Shown: positions 21,054-31,630, counted from the first letter of the stretch. The stretch is DNA of 64,000 nucleotides from Methanoregula sp. (GCA_028679185.1 JAJRBZ010000038.1:22529-86528); one strand, 5' to 3'. Numbers and translations: made by a program. Notes: a model not told the origin generated them from the letters alone.

Positions 21054-23456
21054 ATGGATCAGAACGTCAGTCTGGTGAAGTTGGTTGCAGTGATATCGGT
21101 TCTTTATATTGATGATGATCAGGTCTTTCTGGACTTTGGCAGGCAGTATATGGAACAGGATACGAATATTAAAGTGAATACAGTCCTTTCTGCGAGAGAG
21201 GCCCTTCAACTTCTGAAAACTGATGTGTTTGACGCGATAATTTCTGAATATGAAATGCCGGACATTGATGGAATTCAGTTACTCAAAACCGTCCGTGAAA
21301 AATTTTCAAAAATTCCTTTCATAATTTTTTCTGACAAAAACAGGGAAGAGATCTTCATTGAAGCTATCAACAACGGTGCTGACTATTATGTCAAAAAAGG
21401 TGGAGATCCCAAAACCCAGTTTGCCGAATTATCCTTCAAGGTCCGGCGTGCTGTTGAATTTCAGGAAAGCGAACGGAAAATTGCCCGCCTCAACCGTATA
21501 GATTCTGTTCTCCGCCGGATCAATGAGGCGGAAGTAGATATCCATGACCGGATGCAGTTAATGCAGGAAGTCTGCAAAATCATGGTCAAGGAGGGAGGAT
21601 TTTTACTGGCCTGGGTCGGATTTGAGAATCCGGAAACCCGCAGGGTCAGAAGTATTGTTGCGAGCGGGGCAGTAGATGATTTTTTTGTAATGATTAGAAC
21701 AGCATCCGATGATATTGTGAATGGGCAGGGACCAACTGTTAATGCAATCAGAACGGGAAAGCATATCATATGCAACAATATCACGGCATTTCCCGACATT
21801 GGGATGTGGGAAGAATATGCTATCAGGAAGGGGTACAGGTCCGCTGCCGCATTCCCGTTAATTATTGGGAAAACAGCACGAGGGGCGATCACCCTTTACT
21901 CCGGTGTCAGTAACTTTTTTACCGATGCTGAGATCCGGTTACTCACCGGAATTTCAGAAGATATCTCGTTTGTGCTTACGACATTGGAAACGGAGGATAC
22001 AAACAGAAGGGTTCAGGAGAAATTGGAATATTCAGAGCATCGATTATCTGAAATTATTAATTCTCTCCCGGCTGCGACATTTGCCATAGATACAAATGAT
22101 ACGGTGATTCTCTGGAACAAAACAATGGAGAAACTCACAAAGGTCAGTGCCGGGCAGGTACTTGGACGACGCAATTACGAATATTCTTTCCACCTGTTTG
22201 GAGAACGAATTCCCGGACTTCTTGATCTGGTTTTTGAACCTGATGCGGAACTGGAGAAATACCATTACACGGCTATAGAACGGACTGATACTACTGTCAG
22301 GGCAAAAATACATCGCCCCCGCCTCAAAGGCACCCCATCTATTCTTGAGATTATTGCTTCTCCTTTATATGACCAGCAGGGGCAGCTCTCCGGTGCGATT
22401 GAATCGATATATGATATCACGGAAATCAATAAAAAAGATGAAAAATTTCATCGGTTATTTGAAAATAGTGATTATGGTATTCTTATCCTCGAATCTGATA
22501 CAAACAAGATTATTGATGTAAATCCGTCTGTTCTTACTCTTACAGGGTTTTCGCTGGAATATCTGATCGGCAAAACCATTGAGGAAACTGGTTTTTTTAA
22601 GGAAAAATTTCTGGCTGAACAATTCTATGCAGAGCTGAAAAAAACAGGAAATATACTATTCAAAGACATCCCGCTGGAGACAAAAAGCGGCATGATTATT
22701 GACGTGGAATTTATATGCAGGGTAATTTCCCTGAACGATCATTCGGTCACAGAGTGTTCTATTCACGACATATCTGATCGGAAGCGGACTGAAAGTGCCC
22801 AGGTCCTCTCCAGAAAAAATCTCAATACATTGTCCAGCATGATCCGGCATGATATCCTGAATCAGCTTATGGTTGTCAGCGGTTCTCTTGAACTTGCATC
22901 CTATGTCCTGCAGGAACCTGATGTATTAAAACATCTCAATCGTGCTCAGACAGCAACAAAAACCATACAACGACAGATAATATTCACCAGGGAATATGAA
23001 AATCTTGGTGCAGATGTCCCGGACTGGCAAAGAATATCAACTGTTGTCCACAGGGCATTCTTGGAAGTTGAAGCAGATACAGTGAGTCTGAACATAAAGG
23101 AGGATAATTTTGATGTCTTTGCAGATCCGCTCTTTGAAAAGGCTTTTTATCTTTTGTTCAATTATGTACACAAATACGGGGAAAAAGTTACAAGAATCGA
23201 CGTCTTTAATGTCTGCACAGGTACAGAACTTATCATAACGATTGCTGATAACGGGACAGGGATTTCACCGGAAAACAAACCCCATCTCTTTGAATGGAGA
23301 GCAGGGAATGAAAAGACCCTCAGTCTCTTTCTGGTACAGAAAATTCTTTCAAGTACCGGTATAACAATCCGTGAGACAGGAGAGTTCAAAAAAGGAACAC
23401 GGTTTGAAATTATTGTTCCGAAGGATGGCTTTCGTACCGGATCAATTCAACCCTGA
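21054..23456 (+). CDS. Hybrid sensor protein: receiver-GAF-PAS-PAS-kinase module, with degenerate receiver and ATPase sites
   Basis: The domain order matches its neighbours: receiver (residues ~14-130), GAF (~140-300), two PAS domains (~335-460 and ~470-580), a dimerisation helix with His in SSMIRHDILNQL, and a HATPase-like domain. Two sites are altered. The phospho-acceptor Asp is Glu65 (IISEYEMPDIDG versus ISDYQMP in paralogues). The HATPase N box reads FYLLFNYVHKYG (698-709) instead of FYNLLENAVRHG, with Tyr704 where the Mg-binding Asn should be. The G2 box GLGLFL is TLSLFL. It is therefore probably non-catalytic, perhaps a constitutive or scaffold sensor. The ATG at 21054 has no SD; a GTG at 21090 is an alternative start. 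Confidence 0.88.
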   Translation: MDQNVSLVKLVAVISVLYIDDDQVFLDFGRQYMEQDTNIKVNTVLSAREALQLLKTDVFDAIISEYEMPDIDGIQLLKTVREKFSKIPFIIFSDKNREEIFIEAINNGADYYVKKGGDPKTQFAELSFKVRRAVEFQESERKIARLNRIDSVLRRINEAEVDIHDRMQLMQEVCKIMVKEGGFLLAWVGFENPETRRVRSIVASGAVDDFFVMIRTASDDIVNGQGPTVNAIRTGKHIICNNITAFPDIGMWEEYAIRKGYRSAAAFPLIIGKTARGAITLYSGVSNFFTDAEIRLLTGISEDISFVLTTLETEDTNRRVQEKLEYSEHRLSEIINSLPAATFAIDTNDTVILWNKTMEKLTKVSAGQVLGRRNYEYSFHLFGERIPGLLDLVFEPDAELEKYHYTAIERTDTTVRAKIHRPRLKGTPSILEIIASPLYDQQGQLSGAIESIYDITEINKKDEKFHRLFENSDYGILILESDTNKIIDVNPSVLTLTGFSLEYLIGKTIEETGFFKEKFLAEQFYAELKKTGNILFKDIPLETKSGMIIDVEFICRVISLNDHSVTECSIHDISDRKRTESAQVLSRKNLNTLSSMIRHDILNQLMVVSGSLELASYVLQEPDVLKHLNRAQTATKTIQRQIIFTREYENLGADVPDWQRISTVVHRAFLEVEADTVSLNIKEDNFDVFADPLFEKAFYLLFNYVHKYGEKVTRIDVFNVCTGTELIITIADNGTGISPENKPHLFEWRAGNEKTLSLFLVQKILSSTGITIRETGEFKKGTRFEIIVPKDGFRTGSIQP

Positions 23457-23636
23457 TAAAAAATCCGGAAATGAAGACAATTTTTTCACCATCTCAGCTG
23501 CTTTTTTATAGAATCAATTGAACTGTTTGTGATGAATTTGTTATCACCGTTACCCAGTCTTTCCGGTTACGAATATATCAGTTCTGGTACAAACGAACAT
23601 AAAAATAAATCCTTAACGGAACAATATTAAAATTTA

Positions 23637-25415
23637 ATGATTTCGCTCCTTTATGCAGATGACGAGCCGGATCTGCTTGATCTCTGCAAACTTTTTCTTG
23701 AGCGGGAAGGAGAGTTCTCTGTAACTACAGTCACTTCTGCCAATGAGGGGTTGAAGATCCTTGCTGACGGGAAGATTGAGGGCATAATTTCTGATTACCA
23801 GATGCCGTTAATGGACGGGATTGAATTCCTTAAACAGGTAAGGAGGGATTACAAGGATATTCCATTCATCCTCTTCACCGGCAAAGGACGCGAGGAAGTT
23901 GTTATTGAAGCCATCAATAATGGTGCTGATTTTTACCTCCAGAAGGGGGGAGATCCACGTGCCCAGTTCAGCGAACTAAGTCATAAAATGAGGCAGGCAA
24001 TCCGGAGGAAAAAGGCAGAGGAAGATCTTCGCATGATGAAAGCAACTGTGAGTAATGCTGCTGAAGGCATTCTCTGGATTAACCAGGATGGCGGGATCAC
24101 ATTTTTCAATGATACTATCTGTTCCATGCTTGGCTATTCCCGGGAGGAATTTGCCTGCCTCACGATACAGGATATTAATCCAGGGTTGTTTGAGAACCAT
24201 ATACTTTCCCTCTGGGAACGGGTGAAAGAAAGGAACTATAATACAGTGCAGGATAAGAACAGGAAAAAAGATGGATCAACAATTCCCGTCGAAATTCTTC
24301 TTAATTACATCGAATTTGGTTCAAACGCATACGTTTTCGCATTTGTCAGGGATATTACCGACCGAAAAAGGGCTGAGGATGAACTGAAGTCTGCCTATGA
24401 AAAGAATCAGGGGCTCATGGATTATGCAAATGATGCAATTTTTATCGCAGACACTGAAACCGGTATGCTGCTTGACGCAAATAAAAAAACACAGGCAATG
24501 ATTGGAAGGACACTTAAAGAAATCCAGAGAATGCACGAAAGTGAACTACACCCAAAAGAAGAAGAGGAAAAATACCGGGCCTATTTCAAAAAACATGCCT
24601 TTGAAGGGACGGGATTACAAGAGGAGGTCGTTGTAGATAAAAATGGTAATCATATCCCGGTCATTGTCAGCGCTACAATACTCTATGTTGGAGGACGCCG
24701 CTGTCTGATGGGGATATTCCATGATATCTCAGATATCAAAAAGGCGCATGATTCCCTGCAACTCGCCAATAAAAAACTCAACCTGCTTGCAGAGATCACC
24801 CGGCACGATATCAGGAATAAACTTACCATACTCGGGGGGTATCTTGAACTGTTCAACGATCACCCGCCGGAACCCCAGCACTCCATGTATCTTGATAAGC
24901 TGAAAACTGCAGTCACGATGATCACAGCAAATATTGAGTTCACCAAACTCTATCAGGATCTTGGAGTGGTCGCACCGTCCTGGCAGAAAGTCAACGAAAC
25001 GTTTTATAAAGCCTGTACCCACATTGACATAAAAAAAATACGGTTCGAATCTGAAAAAGATGAACTGGAGATATTTGCCGATCCCCTGCTTGAAAGGGTA
25101 TTTTACAACATTGTGCAGAATGCTGTAGAGCATGGTACCAGGGTATCTGTTGTCAGACTTTCATGGTCTGAAACAGCCGATGGTCTTCTCATCCGACTGG
25201 AAGATGACGGGATAGGTATTCCTGCGCAAGACAAGGAGACAATTTTCGAGAGAGGATTTGGCAAGAATACCGGGCTGGGATTATTCCTTTCACGGGAAAT
25301 CCTGTCAATTACCAATATTACAATAAAAGAATCCGGGGAATTCCAGCATGGTGCCCGTTTTGAAATGTTAGTGCCAAAAGGCATATATCGCTTTACCAGA
25401 ACCCGGGATCATTAA
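23637..25415 (+). CDS. Soluble hybrid sensor: receiver-PAS-PAS-histidine kinase
   Basis: This 592-residue cytoplasmic protein has an intact receiver (DDE at 8-10, Asp53 in ISDYQMPLMDG, LFTGKGREEV), two PAS domains (starting near VSNAAEGILWI and MDYANDAIFIAD), a dimerisation helix with His in AEITRHDIRNKL, and a complete HATPase (QNAVEHG, DDGIGIP, FGKNTGLGLFL). It lies 180 bases downstream of the degenerate paralogue on the same strand, so the two could form heteromers (inference). The ATG has no SD; an AT-rich stretch lies upstream. Confidence 0.92.
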   Translation: MISLLYADDEPDLLDLCKLFLEREGEFSVTTVTSANEGLKILADGKIEGIISDYQMPLMDGIEFLKQVRRDYKDIPFILFTGKGREEVVIEAINNGADFYLQKGGDPRAQFSELSHKMRQAIRRKKAEEDLRMMKATVSNAAEGILWINQDGGITFFNDTICSMLGYSREEFACLTIQDINPGLFENHILSLWERVKERNYNTVQDKNRKKDGSTIPVEILLNYIEFGSNAYVFAFVRDITDRKRAEDELKSAYEKNQGLMDYANDAIFIADTETGMLLDANKKTQAMIGRTLKEIQRMHESELHPKEEEEKYRAYFKKHAFEGTGLQEEVVVDKNGNHIPVIVSATILYVGGRRCLMGIFHDISDIKKAHDSLQLANKKLNLLAEITRHDIRNKLTILGGYLELFNDHPPEPQHSMYLDKLKTAVTMITANIEFTKLYQDLGVVAPSWQKVNETFYKACTHIDIKKIRFESEKDELEIFADPLLERVFYNIVQNAVEHGTRVSVVRLSWSETADGLLIRLEDDGIGIPAQDKETIFERGFGKNTGLGLFLSREILSITNITIKESGEFQHGARFEMLVPKGIYRFTRTRDH

Positions 25416-25636
25416 AAATTTTCAATCCAATAACGTGATGACAAGCTTCATTGTGTGCAGTCATGCGCAGGGCACTATCGTACTTTCGTGAATAAAGCAA
25501 TGAAAATATTCATATACGTTTGTAAGCGTCAGATAGTAATCTGCCGGACTGGGAATAATCCGCAATTACCCGGATACTAATCCGGCGGGGATCGCGTTCC
25601 CATCAGCAAGTAAAAAAAATTACGACGATGATCACA

Positions 25637-25900
25637 CTAATCAAGAGGGATTGTCTCAAGCTGTGACACGAGCTCCCAGATCCTGGTTCTGGCGTGAATC
25701 GGCATATTGGGATCATTGGAGATTTCATCAATCTTTGAAATCGCCTCCGCTGCACGTAGTCCCATTGCCTTTGAATTGTTAATAAGCAGCATCCGGGTTT
25801 CGTCTGCAACGCGCCGGATGTTTCGGGGTATTGAGCTGTCTTCCTGAATGCGTTGCAGCATAAGAATACAGTTTTCCATAGTTTTGTCGGGGTTGGGCAT
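25637..25900 (-). CDS. UPF0147 family protein
   Basis: The 87-residue helical protein matches the archaeal UPF0147 family ([37 protein letters not shown]). The function is unknown. Its ATG at 25900 has GGTGAT upstream; a longer frame extending right overlaps the divergent gene and is rejected. The promoter region of about 80 bases is shared with the divergent zinc-ribbon gene. Confidence 0.9.
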   Translation of the reverse strand: MPNPDKTMENCILMLQRIQEDSSIPRNIRRVADETRMLLINNSKAMGLRAAEAISKIDEISNDPNMPIHARTRIWELVSQLETIPLD

Positions 25901-25979
25901 GGTATCACCTACCTGTGTACCTGTAGTTAATATGAGGAACCGACATATATAACTTAAATATTGATTTGACGGTGATTGA

Positions 25980-26372
25980 ATGCCGGTACGTAAGGAAGAT
26001 GAAATCATGGCTGAACACCTCCTTAAGGGAGGGAAGATGCTTGAAAAGTCCTGTAAAACCTGCGGTTGCCCGCTCTTTGAAGTCAAGGGAAAGACTCTTT
26101 GTGTTGTCTGTGAAGAGCGTGACTCTTCCCTCCAGCAGGCAAACAGCACAGCCGCGCAAGAAAAGGACTACGGCTTACAGGCCGGGATTGAAGGTTCAAG
26201 TCTGCAGGGTAAATTATCTCAGGAAAACACTGTACTCGCAGATGAACTTGCAGGTACAATCCTTGCTCTCTGCAGGCGTATACAGTCCGAAAAGGATCCA
26301 AACCATTGTCTCACGTTAATGAATTCAGTAAAAACAGGCACCGAAGCGCTTCAGATCCTGTGTCAGTTATAG
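25980..26372 (+). CDS. Zinc-ribbon protein, SSSCA1 / autoantigen p27 family
   Basis: Residues 1-50 match the family named after the human autoantigen p27: a helix ([16 protein letters not shown]) followed by a zinc ribbon CKTCGCPLF...LCVVC with a C-x2-C and C-x2-C pair. The remaining ~80 residues are a variable, glutamine-rich linker and a C-terminal helix. The role in archaea is unknown. GGTGATT precedes the ATG. The gene ends 10 bases inside the convergent hef gene. Confidence 0.82.
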   Translation: MPVRKEDEIMAEHLLKGGKMLEKSCKTCGCPLFEVKGKTLCVVCEERDSSLQQANSTAAQEKDYGLQAGIEGSSLQGKLSQENTVLADELAGTILALCRRIQSEKDPNHCLTLMNSVKTGTEALQILCQL

Positions 26373-28600
26373 GAATGGCGGCAGAGATCATAGATCTTTT
26401 GCGCGGTCTTTTCCCCTATACCTTTTATTGCTGATAATTCCCGCAGTTCGGCATTTGCAATTGCCTGCACGGATCCCAGGTGATTGAGCAGCAGGCGGGC
26501 GTTTTTCATACCTATCTCGGGGAATGCAGAAATGATATACTCCTGTTCCTGTCGGACAGAACGGTGGGATTTATTCGGGTGAATCTTCCTCACACCCCGC
26601 TCGCTATCCTCGCGTTTTGCGAGAACAAACAGCATGTTTGCAGTATCTTTTTCATCACGGGTGAACAATAGTGAGACCCCCATATCAATAGTAAGTGCGG
26701 CAAGCACACCCTTAATCGCGTTTGGATGAATGTCACGCTGGGTGTACAAATCTCCTCCCTCAATAATCACAACCGGGCGAGGTACAACTTCAGCCATTGC
26801 TTTAACCTGTCCAAGTAAATCCCTGTTAATTAATGTATCAACAAAATCACGGGCTGTTTTTCGCTCGATAAGGATCCGGTCACCAATTGCATAATCACCA
26901 TGGGGAAGTCGTTCGAGCCTGATAGCGGCACCCAGTTCTGAGAGCACCTCCACAACTTTTGAAGATGTCTCGCGATCGTCGATGACAATTCTTGGTCCCT
27001 GAACAGTGAACTCATCGATACTTGCCTGTTCGGGCTGTGCGTGTTTTTGCTGTAAAGGAGGTGTGTTGACCAGTGCCCGCATGCTCTTATGCATCATGGT
27101 CTCTTTACTCTGACTGACATGCCGGAAGACTTCATCTGAAGTCCCTTTTGTAACAAGAACAACCACCCTGCCAGCCCGTGACCTGCCTGTCCTGCCTTTG
27201 CGTTGAATGGAGCGGATTTCAGATGGGACTGCTTCATAAAAGATCACCAAATCAGTTGAAGGCACATCAAGACCTTCCTCACCTACTGAAGTCGCGATCA
27301 GGACTTTAAACTCACCTTCACGAAATCTTGTCAATGCTGCGATCTGTTTTTTTTGTGAGAGGCCTTTCTCGGCATCTTTTGTGGCCTGTCCCACAAAGCG
27401 TTCGCAGGGAATACCATTTTTCACGAGGTAATCCACCAGGAGCTGAACAGTATCCCGGTAGGTAGCAAAAATAATGATCCGGCTGTCCGGATATGTTTTC
27501 ATTTGTTTGCGTACCAGTTCCAGTGTGATATCAGGTTTTGGGTGAAGTTCCTTCGTCCATTCAAACGTCCGTTGGAAAAGTTCCCGAAAGGATGGATCCT
27601 TACTCAGGCTCTGGCTTGCCTTACTTCCCCCGGATCCTGTACCTTCAGCAACCAGTTTGGTAAGATACCCTTTCAGTACTTCGCTTCCCTGGGACTCAGC
27701 AAGCGTAATCGCGTGCTTAAGCTTCATGCATGCAGCGTATACAGATGCTGCCGAATATGCCACAGGGTCATGGCTGGCGATACGCTGCTGGATCTGAGCG
27801 TTTATGGAATTCAGTGCTTTCATTGTCAGTTTCTCGCGTTTTGGTACAGTAAAGTGAAGTGATGAAAGCAGTGCAAGACGCTCATCTATAAGTGCATTGA
27901 TAACTGATACAGCTGCTTTAAGTTCCCCGGGAAGATCGATACCAATATATTCAATATCCCGCTCGAATACATAGGGGCGGACATCGGGATCATTTTCTGT
28001 CCGGTTTTCTATATGCGTTATGCCCAGATTAGTGCACACCTCCTGCACTTTTTCCTGAACACCTCCCGGCGATGCCGTCATTGCAAGAATCAGGGGTTTA
28101 TGTGCAGTGTTGAGATACCTTTGTGCAAGAAATACATACGCATAATTTCCAACTGCGCGATGACATTCATCAAAAATAAGAAGTGTTACATCCTCAAGCG
28201 TGTAGCGTCCGGCAATAAGGTCATTTTTTACCACCTGGGGTGTTGCAAGAATTACCGTAGCCCGGTTCCAGTCAATTGTGCGCTCATCCGGAGGTGCTTC
28301 ACCGGTGAACATGACAAAAGGTGAATCTTGCGAATCCTCATGTCTTTTTGCGAGAAGGTAGCGTTCAAAAAAACGCAGGTGCTGCTCTACCAGTGGTTTT
28401 GTAGGAGCGAGCATAAGCATTCGTCCTCCTTCGTTATAGAGCCGCGACGCAGCAACAAGGAGCGCGACGGCAGTTTTTCCAAGACCGGTTGGCAGGATAA
28501 CCATCGTATTTGCATCCAGTGCCCGCATCGCGATAGAGAGCTGGTACTCCCGCGACTCAATACCTTCAGGTTTGATGAGGGGGTGGCTGATGAAGCTCAT
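26363..28600 (-). CDS. hef: Hef helicase-nuclease (FANCM/XPF-related)
   Basis: Hef processes stalled replication forks, combining a superfamily 2 helicase with an XPF-type nuclease; it belongs to the FANCM/Mph1 group. Helicase motifs: PTGLGKT (Walker A), LIFDECHRAVG (DECH box), AMTASPGG (III) and QRKGRTGRSRAG (VI). The nuclease has VIDDRETS and GDYAIGDRILIERKTARDF (the GD...ERK-x3-D signature, intact). The C-terminus has a helix-hairpin-helix pair (GMKNARLLLNHLG; IKGIGEKTAQKI). The length of 745 residues is normal. The gene starts 5 bases after the glyS stop, so the two form an operon. Confidence 0.95.
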   Translation of the reverse strand: MSFISHPLIKPEGIESREYQLSIAMRALDANTMVILPTGLGKTAVALLVAASRLYNEGGRMLMLAPTKPLVEQHLRFFERYLLAKRHEDSQDSPFVMFTGEAPPDERTIDWNRATVILATPQVVKNDLIAGRYTLEDVTLLIFDECHRAVGNYAYVFLAQRYLNTAHKPLILAMTASPGGVQEKVQEVCTNLGITHIENRTENDPDVRPYVFERDIEYIGIDLPGELKAAVSVINALIDERLALLSSLHFTVPKREKLTMKALNSINAQIQQRIASHDPVAYSAASVYAACMKLKHAITLAESQGSEVLKGYLTKLVAEGTGSGGSKASQSLSKDPSFRELFQRTFEWTKELHPKPDITLELVRKQMKTYPDSRIIIFATYRDTVQLLVDYLVKNGIPCERFVGQATKDAEKGLSQKKQIAALTRFREGEFKVLIATSVGEEGLDVPSTDLVIFYEAVPSEIRSIQRKGRTGRSRAGRVVVLVTKGTSDEVFRHVSQSKETMMHKSMRALVNTPPLQQKHAQPEQASIDEFTVQGPRIVIDDRETSSKVVEVLSELGAAIRLERLPHGDYAIGDRILIERKTARDFVDTLINRDLLGQVKAMAEVVPRPVVIIEGGDLYTQRDIHPNAIKGVLAALTIDMGVSLLFTRDEKDTANMLFVLAKREDSERGVRKIHPNKSHRSVRQEQEYIISAFPEIGMKNARLLLNHLGSVQAIANAELRELSAIKGIGEKTAQKIYDLCRHSYN

Positions 28601-28605
28601 AAGTT

Positions 28606-30345
28606 TCAGGTATTTGCAAGGGAAGCAAAGGAGATCTTTCCATCCACAAGGCCCCTGATTGTTTCAGGTGACTCAGGGATTGCTATGCGTACTTGTTTCA
28701 TGGTGTCACGATCCCGGAGTGTTATCGTATTGTCCTCTTTGGTATCGTAATCAACCGTGATCGCAAATGGCGTGCCTATCTCGTCCTGGCGCCTGTAACG
28801 GCGTCCGATTGCGCCGCTGTCATCATATTCAGCGAGTATACCCGTCTTATGTAATTTTTGTGTAATTTCGTATGCTATACTATCAAGGCCGTCACGGATC
28901 ATGAGCGGAAAAACAGCGACCTGAACAGGAGCGACTTTTGGTGAAAGGCGCAAAACGGTCCTGGTTTCACCATCTGCTATGTCCTCATCATATGCCTGTT
29001 CCAGAACTGCGTAGCACATCCGGTCAATCCCGTACGAAGGCTCGATCACGTGAGGGACAATATCCTCCCCGCGTATTTCAATTACTTCATCGCGGACTTC
29101 GAACAGACTGGCAGGAATATGGATTTTTTCACCTTCTATCTCGATGTCTGCCCCTTTCTGCGTAGGTGTTGCGGTTTTGAGCGCAGCAAAGATCGCATTT
29201 GCTTTTGCACGGTACTGTTTGCCAAGCACGCTCATGTTCGGGATTATTCGCCGGCATTCGGTTTTCTTTGGCTTATCATACTGAATGAACACCGTCATTG
29301 GGCTGCCACTTTGTGTTGCATGAGCGTTTAAATCATAGTCTGTCCTGTCTGCAATACCTACTGTTTCCACCCAGCCAAAACGCCGGGAAAATACTTCAGC
29401 GTCCCAACAGTCAGTCGCGTAATGCGCCCGTTCATCAACAAGGTGCTGACGGAACCGTAATCGTTCCGGTTTAATTCCGATTGTGACCAGAAGATCATGA
29501 GTCAGAGCGACGTAATAGGCAACATACTCGTTGGCGATTATACCTCTGGCAACAGCTTCCTGCATCGAGATTTCTACAGGTCCTTCGCATTTCTGCTGCT
29601 GGACATGGGTAAGCAATGGCATCCGGTAATCCGCGTAGCGTCTGAATGAAGGGTGACGGTTTTTCTCATCCGGGTGGACAAAGATTTCTGCTTCTGCCTG
29701 AGTAAACTCACGGAGCCGGATCATTCCCTGCCGGGGCGAAATCTCGTTCCTGTAGGATTTGCCGATCTGTACTGCCCCAAAGGGAAGTTTGTCCCGGTAG
29801 AACCTGAGGAGGCGCGCGAAATCAACAAACATTCCCTGGGCGGTTTCGGGACGCAGGTAACCAACTCTCTGTGAACCCGGGCCAATTGTCGTCGAAAACA
29901 TCAGGTTGAAATTGAATACTTCAACATCTCCCAGCTCTGCTTCACACGAAAGGCATTTGCAGGATTTGATTGCTGCAGCGATGTCCTCATTTGTCATGAC
30001 TGATGCGTTGCGAATATTTCCCCCTTCAGCAACATGGTCAGCTCGCAGGTATTCCTTGCAATGCGGGCACTGGCACATCTTATCAGAAAAGCCTTTCACG
30101 TGTCCGGATGCGATAAAGACATCCTCCTGTGCAATTGTCGGGCATTCGATCTCGTAATAACCTTCCCTTATGACGTAAAAATCCCGCCATATATCCTCGA
30201 TCCGTCGCTTCATCATTGCGCCGAGCGGACCGTAATCGATGAATCCCGCCACCCCGCCATAGCATTCCGAAGTGGGCCAGATAAATCCACGGCGTTTGGC
30301 AAGTTCCATCACGTTTTCAAAAACATCATTAGAAGCCGGTATCAC
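28606..30345 (-). CDS. glyS: Glycyl-tRNA synthetase, archaeal/eukaryotic dimeric type
   Basis: This class II synthetase charges tRNA-Gly. It shows the archaeal/eukaryotic N-terminus (VMELAKRRGFIWPTSECYGGVAGFIDYGPLG, motif 1 region), a zinc-like Cys set (CQCPHCKEYL), GYLRPETAQGMFVDF, motif 2 with FRNEISPR-like SYRNEISPRQGMIRLREF, and motif 3 EPSYGIDRMCYAVLE. The C-terminal anticodon domain is present (KVAPVQVAVFPLM). The length of 579 residues is typical. The GTG start at 30345 has only a weak GGT upstream. Confidence 0.96.
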   Translation of the reverse strand: MIPASNDVFENVMELAKRRGFIWPTSECYGGVAGFIDYGPLGAMMKRRIEDIWRDFYVIREGYYEIECPTIAQEDVFIASGHVKGFSDKMCQCPHCKEYLRADHVAEGGNIRNASVMTNEDIAAAIKSCKCLSCEAELGDVEVFNFNLMFSTTIGPGSQRVGYLRPETAQGMFVDFARLLRFYRDKLPFGAVQIGKSYRNEISPRQGMIRLREFTQAEAEIFVHPDEKNRHPSFRRYADYRMPLLTHVQQQKCEGPVEISMQEAVARGIIANEYVAYYVALTHDLLVTIGIKPERLRFRQHLVDERAHYATDCWDAEVFSRRFGWVETVGIADRTDYDLNAHATQSGSPMTVFIQYDKPKKTECRRIIPNMSVLGKQYRAKANAIFAALKTATPTQKGADIEIEGEKIHIPASLFEVRDEVIEIRGEDIVPHVIEPSYGIDRMCYAVLEQAYDEDIADGETRTVLRLSPKVAPVQVAVFPLMIRDGLDSIAYEITQKLHKTGILAEYDDSGAIGRRYRRQDEIGTPFAITVDYDTKEDNTITLRDRDTMKQVRIAIPESPETIRGLVDGKISFASLANT

Positions 30346-30585
30346 TCGTTACCACATCTTTGTTATTTCAAATTGTGTAATTTAATTGTCCTTTGCTTAT
30401 ATTATAACTCTCGTCATAAGAGCGTGAAAAAATGGCAGGATTGAAGTGTTTGCTACGTGTTAATGGAATTTCATTCGCTTAAAATTGAAGAAGGATGAAA
30501 TGTTACTATTGAATAATTTAAAAATTGGAGTAATTAAAAAGAATACCAACCTCATTCTAATTATCAGTTACGTGGAGATGCTGCA

Positions 30586-30843
30586 ATGAGTCATTTTGTA
30601 TTCCGGGTAAAAAATGATGTGGAACTAAAATCCCGTTTGTTATATTCCCTTCTTGGTGAGGACCCGTCATATTCCGTTAAAGAATACAGGGAGGAACCCG
30701 ATCCTGCAGACAATAATTATCAGATCATAAGTCTGACATCGTATGAAAAAGGTCCGTATTGCTATTTAAAGAAAATACTGAGTGAATATATGAAGAATAA
30801 CGAACTCGAATGCCTGAATGTATTCTATTCAGATCGTTCCTGA
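30586..30843 (+). CDS. Hypothetical protein (85 aa)
   Basis: I do not recognise this small soluble protein (MSHFVFRVKNDVELKSRLLYSLLG...). It has a GGAGATG SD five bases before the ATG, supporting translation. No cysteine motif, signal peptide or membrane helix is visible. The 240 bases before it hold only AT-rich promoter-like sequence. Confidence 0.6.
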   Translation: MSHFVFRVKNDVELKSRLLYSLLGEDPSYSVKEYREEPDPADNNYQIISLTSYEKGPYCYLKKILSEYMKNNELECLNVFYSDRS

Positions 30844-31021
30844 TAATACAATCAGAATGAATTGCATAAAAAAACAGATATGGATAAAATTTGTGTAAAA
30901 AATCCAGGCAGCAGTAAAAATTCTGCATTAATTTAAAGTTTTTTTGGTTGAACAATGCGTAAGGATAGCATTAAATAGAAGGCGAAGTATTGTATATCCT
31001 AATCCCATAACGGGGTATGCA

Positions 31022-31630
31022 ATGACTGAAGACAAACGTAAAGTACAGCTTCTAAAACTCTTCAGTACCATTTCTGGCAAGACAAAGATCGTTGAGCCAA
31101 TGAAGAATATCCATGGTACACTTAGAGATAGTGACGCTATCGAACGCGAGGTTGCGCTCGTAATGAGAGAGATTACAGAACAGGGAATCTTCAAAACCTC
31201 ATTAAAACCTATCCAGCTGGCAAAACTTGTCACCTCGTTTTATGCCGGGAAGAATGATACTGAAATTGCCCGCCAGCTTGGTGATGAAAAGCTCAGCAAA
31301 ACAGTCGCACGTGCCCGGGTGAGACTGAAACTCTTCCGTGAACTCGACTTCAAGATGCCTTTTGATAAGGAGAAGATGGAAAAACTGATCGACGCCGGTA
31401 AAACCATGAAAGAGGTTTCAGAGGAACTTGGTGTCAGTCCATCGACACTCCGGGAATACAGGCATGTGATAGAGGAGCAGGAAGATCCAACCATTGACCC
31501 GTATATTGACCGGGTCCGTGATGTTATGGAAGATCGTGATCTGTCAGAACAGATGACCCGAAGCGCGACTGCGGACAACCTCGGAGATTCCATCGATATC
31601 TCAGAAGCTGAACTGATAGATGTAGTGTAA
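31022..31630 (+). CDS. Helix-turn-helix regulator, similar to conditioned medium-induced protein 4
   Basis: The 202-residue protein has two HTH-like segments: FYAGKNDTEIARQLGDEKLSKTVARAR (residues ~74-100) and IDAGKTMKEVSEELGVSPSTLREY (~122-145). A C-terminal acidic tail follows. This two-HTH layout with an N-terminal KLFSTISGKTKIVE region resembles the euryarchaeal Cmi4-type proteins first named in Haloferax; the DNA target and signal are unknown. The ATG at 31022 (GGGGT upstream) is preferred over an in-frame start at 30944. Confidence 0.65.
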   Translation: MTEDKRKVQLLKLFSTISGKTKIVEPMKNIHGTLRDSDAIEREVALVMREITEQGIFKTSLKPIQLAKLVTSFYAGKNDTEIARQLGDEKLSKTVARARVRLKLFRELDFKMPFDKEKMEKLIDAGKTMKEVSEELGVSPSTLREYRHVIEEQEDPTIDPYIDRVRDVMEDRDLSEQMTRSATADNLGDSIDISEAELIDVV

